Below are positions 55,740-58,116 of a DNA stretch of 58,116 nucleotides, in pieces; within the stretch, counting starts at the first letter, position 1; each line of letters starts with the position of its first letter. The translations under genes were made by a program, and so were the position numbers. Below the pieces are notes generated by a model that worked only from the letters and a program-made list of their open reading frames with translations, did no database searches and was not told where the DNA came from. Origin of the DNA: Candidatus Poribacteria bacterium (GTDB lineage Bacteria > Poribacteria > WGA-4E > WGA-3G); NCBI GenBank assembly GCA_012267415.1, contig JAAXGN010000169.1:1-58116 (forward strand), given 5' to 3'.

Positions 55740-55847
55740 ATGAAAAAGAATATGCAAAATAATTGTCCACATTCCGACTCACATAGAATACTTAACCATT
55801 GGCATTGGTGGCGTTCCAATTCCAGCAAGGGGGTGTGTGCGCGCTAA
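55740..55847 (+). CDS. Attenuator leader peptide with a His-Trp codon run
   Basis: 35-codon ORF starting MKKNMQNN and containing HRILNHWHWWRS at residues 15-26, then ending VCAR and TAA at 55845. Consecutive codons CAT TGG CAT TGG TGG give H20, W21, H22, W23 and W24, with further His at 11 and 15. It is followed 40 nt later by a terminator and then by hisI and trpE. This is the arrangement of a trp- or his-type ribosome-mediated attenuator. The ribosome site is weak. No other gene family applies. Confidence 0.7.
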   Translation: MKKNMQNNCPHSDSHRILNHWHWWRSNSSKGVCAR

Positions 55848-55886
55848 CGAAATTTGGTCTATTCTATTCTTCACATTACTGGTAAG

Positions 55887-55924
55887 CCTTATGCACACAA
55901 ACCTCAGTGGCATAAGGGTTTTTT
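55887..55924 (+). terminator. Attenuator terminator upstream of hisI-trpE
   Basis: Stem CCTTATGC (55887-55894) and GCATAAGG (55910-55917), then G and six T. Upstream TGTGTGC (in the end of the leader ORF) is complementary to GCACACA, which spans the last bases of the first stem arm and the loop, a possible anti-terminator. ATTGG and CCAAT inside the leader form a candidate early hairpin. Confidence 0.75.
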
Positions 55925-55940
55925 GTTTAAAGACACTAAT

Positions 55941-56061
55941 GCTTAGTCAACATGGTATTGCAGGTCGCGATTCGGAGATCGCTCCTACAGAATCTTTTGT
56001 ATTGTAGGAGGGAACTCCGATTCCCGACTTCTTAGTGCCATAAAAAAATACTTGACTAAGC
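55941..56061. repeat. 121-bp palindromic element in the hisI 5' untranslated region
   Basis: Ends GCTTAGTCAA (55941-55950) and TTGACTAAGC (56052-56061) are perfect inverted repeats. Inside, TGTAGGAGGGAACTCCGATT and following bases (56004-56031) equal one arm of the inverted repeat at 14203-14231. A degenerate mirror copy (GTCGCGATTCGGAG...) pairs with it. It separates the attenuator from hisI. The region from 55512 to 55678 upstream shows no gene. Confidence 0.7.
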
Positions 56062-56075
56062 ACTAAGGAGAAATC

Positions 56076-56456
56076 ATGGAAATATTATCTGAACTCAAGT
56101 ATGATCGCGACGGATTAGTCGCTGCCGTTATACAGGATAAGACAAACAACGAAGTCTTAATGGTCGGTTATATGAACGATGAAGCAATAAAACAGACGTT
56201 ATCAACGGGTCGTGTCTGCTTCTGGAGTCGGTCCCGTCAGAAACTCTGGATAAAGGGGGAGACTTCAGGACATACACAGACCGTTGAGTCTGTCGCTGTA
56301 GATTGTGACGGTGATGCCTTGCTCATAAAAGTTGAGCAAAAAGTGGCAGCATGTCATGTAGGCTATCGCTCCTGCTTCTTTCGGGAAGTCTCCCCCGATG
56401 GTGAGTCAACGCGTGTGGTAGGTAAGAAGATTTTTGATGCAGATACAGTTTATTAA
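56076..56456 (+). CDS. hisI: Phosphoribosyl-AMP cyclohydrolase
   Basis: 126 residues, single-domain HisI that opens the adenine ring of phosphoribosyl-AMP in step three of histidine synthesis. Hallmarks: WSRSRQKLWIKGETSGHTQ, the metal-binding DCDGDALL, and the zinc cysteines in ACHVGYRSCF. It lacks the HisE pyrophosphohydrolase domain found in fused HisIE. CTAAGGAGAAATC gives the ribosome site. It is co-directional with trpE 76 bp downstream, and the shared leader peptide carries both His and Trp codons. The combination of a his and a trp gene in one unit is unusual. Confidence 0.95.
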   Translation: MEILSELKYDRDGLVAAVIQDKTNNEVLMVGYMNDEAIKQTLSTGRVCFWSRSRQKLWIKGETSGHTQTVESVAVDCDGDALLIKVEQKVAACHVGYRSCFFREVSPDGESTRVVGKKIFDADTVY

Positions 56457-56532
56457 TCCTTGATACGTTTGGCTTAGGTGGAAGGATGGAAGAAATATCA
56501 GGGATGCTAAGAATATGAAAAGGAGTCATAAA

Positions 56533-58044
56533 ATGTATTATCCAAGTTTGGAGGAATTCCAAGAAAAAGCGGCAGAAAAAAATGGAGGCAACACAATACC
56601 TGTATACCGTCCAATTTTAGCGGATATGGAGACGCCGGTGTCCGCATTCTATAAATTAATGCCCGACAATTTTGCATTCTTATTGGAGAGCGTTGAAGGT
56701 GGCGAAACCGTTGCACGATACTCATTCTTAGGCAGTCAACCCTCAGTCCTGTTCCAAAGTAAAGGACATCAAGTGACAATTGAATATCTGGATAAGGGTG
56801 AAAAGGTTTCCATGGAATATGAAGACCCGTTAACAGCACTTGAAGAACTGATGCAAAACTACAGACCTGTTAGTGTTGAAGGTTTACCGGAATTCCACGG
56901 CGGCGCAGTTGGGTATATGAGCTATGATATGGTGCGTTTCGTTGAAGAACTACCGGATGATAACGAAGATGAACTGCAAATCCCCGATTGTTTCTTCATG
57001 ATCGCTGAAACACTTCTCATCTTTGATCACGTGAACCATCAGATTAAAGTCGTCGCAAATGCACATATTGATGATGATGTTGACACCGCTTATGCCGATG
57101 CTATCGCTAAAATTGATGAATTGATCGCAAAACTCACGACTGTTTCAGAGAGCATTGCAATCGGCAATAGGCAGCAAGATACTGAGAGCTATCCAGAACC
57201 TATCCCCGACCCACAATCGAATTTCACAAAGTCTGACTATGAAAACGCAGTCCGCCGTGCAAAAGAGTACATCGCAGCGGGTGACATTATACAGGTCGTG
57301 CCATCACAACGATTTAGTCGTCCGGTCTCAGTAGACTCATTTGATATTTATCGCGCATTGCGAGTCGTAAATCCATCACCCTACATGTACTATCTCAAGT
57401 TTGATAGTTTCGACATTGTAGGGGCTTCTCCCGAAATGATGGTAAGAGTAGAGGATGGGATTGTCCAGACTGTGCCAATTGCTGGCACACGGCCACGTGG
57501 AAGGACGACTGAAGAGGACCAGGCATTAGAAGCGGAACTTATTAATGACCCGAAGGAGCGCGCGGAACATGTCATGTTAGTGGACTTAGGACGGAACGAT
57601 CTCGGACGCGTGTGTGAATATCATACCGTCAAGGTAACCGACCTGATGATAGTTGAGCGATTCTCACATGTCATGCACATCGTTTCACACGTCGTTGGAC
57701 GTCTACGTGAAAATCTAACTGCTTTTGATGTCATCCGTGCGTGTCTACCAGCGGGAACACTCTCAGGTGCACCGAAGATACGTGCAATGGAGATCATAGA
57801 TGAACTGGAACCTACCCGACGTGGCACCTACGGGGGAACAGTCGGATATTTCAGTTTCTCAGGGAGTGCAGACACTGCGATTACAATAAGAACAGCAGTT
57901 ATCAAAGACGGTACTGCTTATGTGCAAGCAGGTGGTGGTGTCGTTGCTGATTCCGTACCCGAAAATGAGTATTACGAAACCGTCAGTAAGGCGTGGGCGA
58001 TACTGACTGCTATTGAAATGGCACAACAAGGTTTGGTGTTATAG
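56533..58044 (+). CDS. trpE: Anthranilate synthase component I
   Basis: About 503 residues. The N-terminal domain includes the LLES segment (AFLLESVEGGE), part of the tryptophan feedback site. The C-terminal chorismate-binding domain has IAAGDIIQVVPSQRF, PSPYMYYL, GASPEMMV, PIAGTRPRGRT, LVDLGRNDLGRV and the catalytic LPAGTLSGAPKIRAMEII. It makes anthranilate from chorismate with the TrpG glutaminase, which is not in the window and may follow. I use the ATG at 56533, seven bases after AAAAGGAGT; an ATG at 56515 lies in the ribosome site itself. The full sequence ends in TAG at 58044. Confidence 0.96.
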   Translation: MYYPSLEEFQEKAAEKNGGNTIPVYRPILADMETPVSAFYKLMPDNFAFLLESVEGGETVARYSFLGSQPSVLFQSKGHQVTIEYLDKGEKVSMEYEDPLTALEELMQNYRPVSVEGLPEFHGGAVGYMSYDMVRFVEELPDDNEDELQIPDCFFMIAETLLIFDHVNHQIKVVANAHIDDDVDTAYADAIAKIDELIAKLTTVSESIAIGNRQQDTESYPEPIPDPQSNFTKSDYENAVRRAKEYIAAGDIIQVVPSQRFSRPVSVDSFDIYRALRVVNPSPYMYYLKFDSFDIVGASPEMMVRVEDGIVQTVPIAGTRPRGRTTEEDQALEAELINDPKERAEHVMLVDLGRNDLGRVCEYHTVKVTDLMIVERFSHVMHIVSHVVGRLRENLTAFDVIRACLPAGTLSGAPKIRAMEIIDELEPTRRGTYGGTVGYFSFSGSADTAITIRTAVIKDGTAYVQAGGGVVADSVPENEYYETVSKAWAILTAIEMAQQGLVL

Positions 58045-58116
58045 GGGTGTGTAAAGTTTTGGTTATAATCCCCAAAAATACGCTGTAGGCGGTGAATGCC
58101 TAAATGGCATTCATAC
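58045..58116. repeat. Edge of a MITE-like element at the window end
   Basis: GGGGTGTGTAAAGTTTTGGT directly follows the trpE stop (58045 onward) and resembles the terminal repeat of the elements at 25706 and 52346. A short inverted repeat GAATGCC and GGCATTC follows. The rest lies beyond the window, so the element is only partly seen. Confidence 0.45.

Noticed and set aside
55801..55925. Possible tRNA or T-box element in the hisI leader
   Set aside because: No cloverleaf and no T-box consensus; the His/Trp codon run with a terminator explains the region better.

Overview
The window is an AT-leaning bacterial chromosome segment with many short hairpin repeats, secreted WD40-type propellers, a dockerin-bearing surface protein, Gfo/Idh and DegT sugar-type enzymes and several broken genes. 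This mix fits a large-genome uncultured environmental bacterium, and Candidatus Poribacteria is my best guess. That is an inference from gene content; there is no rRNA in the window to confirm it. TAG, TGA and TAA are all used as normal stops, so the code looks standard.

Layout. 1-7.0 kb: comF-smc on the minus strand from a clear promoter, then a compact NotI-like restriction-modification pair (beta-class methyltransferase and a Cys4 endonuclease, convergent and overlapping). 7.2-11 kb: a DUF547 protein, an IS200/IS605-type tnpB element with an in-frame amber codon that abuts the start of a Gfo/Idh oxidoreductase, and a decayed Rpn-type gene. 11-23.4 kb: a 21-repeat WD40 protein, a secreted squalene-cyclase-like repeat protein, then four tandem MacB-type permeases and a long MacA-like adaptor with no ATPase gene nearby. 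23.5-25.6 kb: a DegT-type aminotransferase and an MBL hydrolase.

26-45.5 kb is a defence island: a PLD-helicase plus Eco57I-type methylase plus unknown-protein operon; an HD phosphohydrolase with a YwgA-like partner; a short CBASS made of a CD-NTase and a Cap15-like effector whose reading frame is shifted at a T7 tract; a PARIS-like ATPase-DUF4435 fusion; a TIR-TIR-17xTPR protein; and an XRE/ImmA protease overlapping a MazF-type toxin. Near-identical ~335-bp MITE-like palindromic elements lie at 25.7 kb and 52.3 kb in the same orientation. A second 143-bp element family has inverted copies at 17.0 and 46.5 kb.

46.6-52.3 kb (minus strand) is a probable vitamin B12 acquisition operon. A strong promoter is followed by a cobalamin riboswitch and a terminator hairpin. 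Downstream are a secreted BtuG-like beta-propeller with a C-terminal dockerin, a lipoprotein fused to an ECF-S-like membrane domain, and a PQQ-type propeller. 52.7-55.5 kb carries two small membrane proteins and a 14-repeat WD40 gene broken by one inserted A.

The window ends with hisI-trpE. They are preceded by a previously uncalled 35-codon leader ORF with a His-Trp-His-Trp-Trp run and an attenuator terminator, which suggests that both His and Trp charging are sensed. The strongest leads are this mixed His/Trp attenuator, the riboswitch-controlled B12 propeller operon, the frameshifted Cap15 in CBASS, and the paired hairpin repeats with compensatory base changes.
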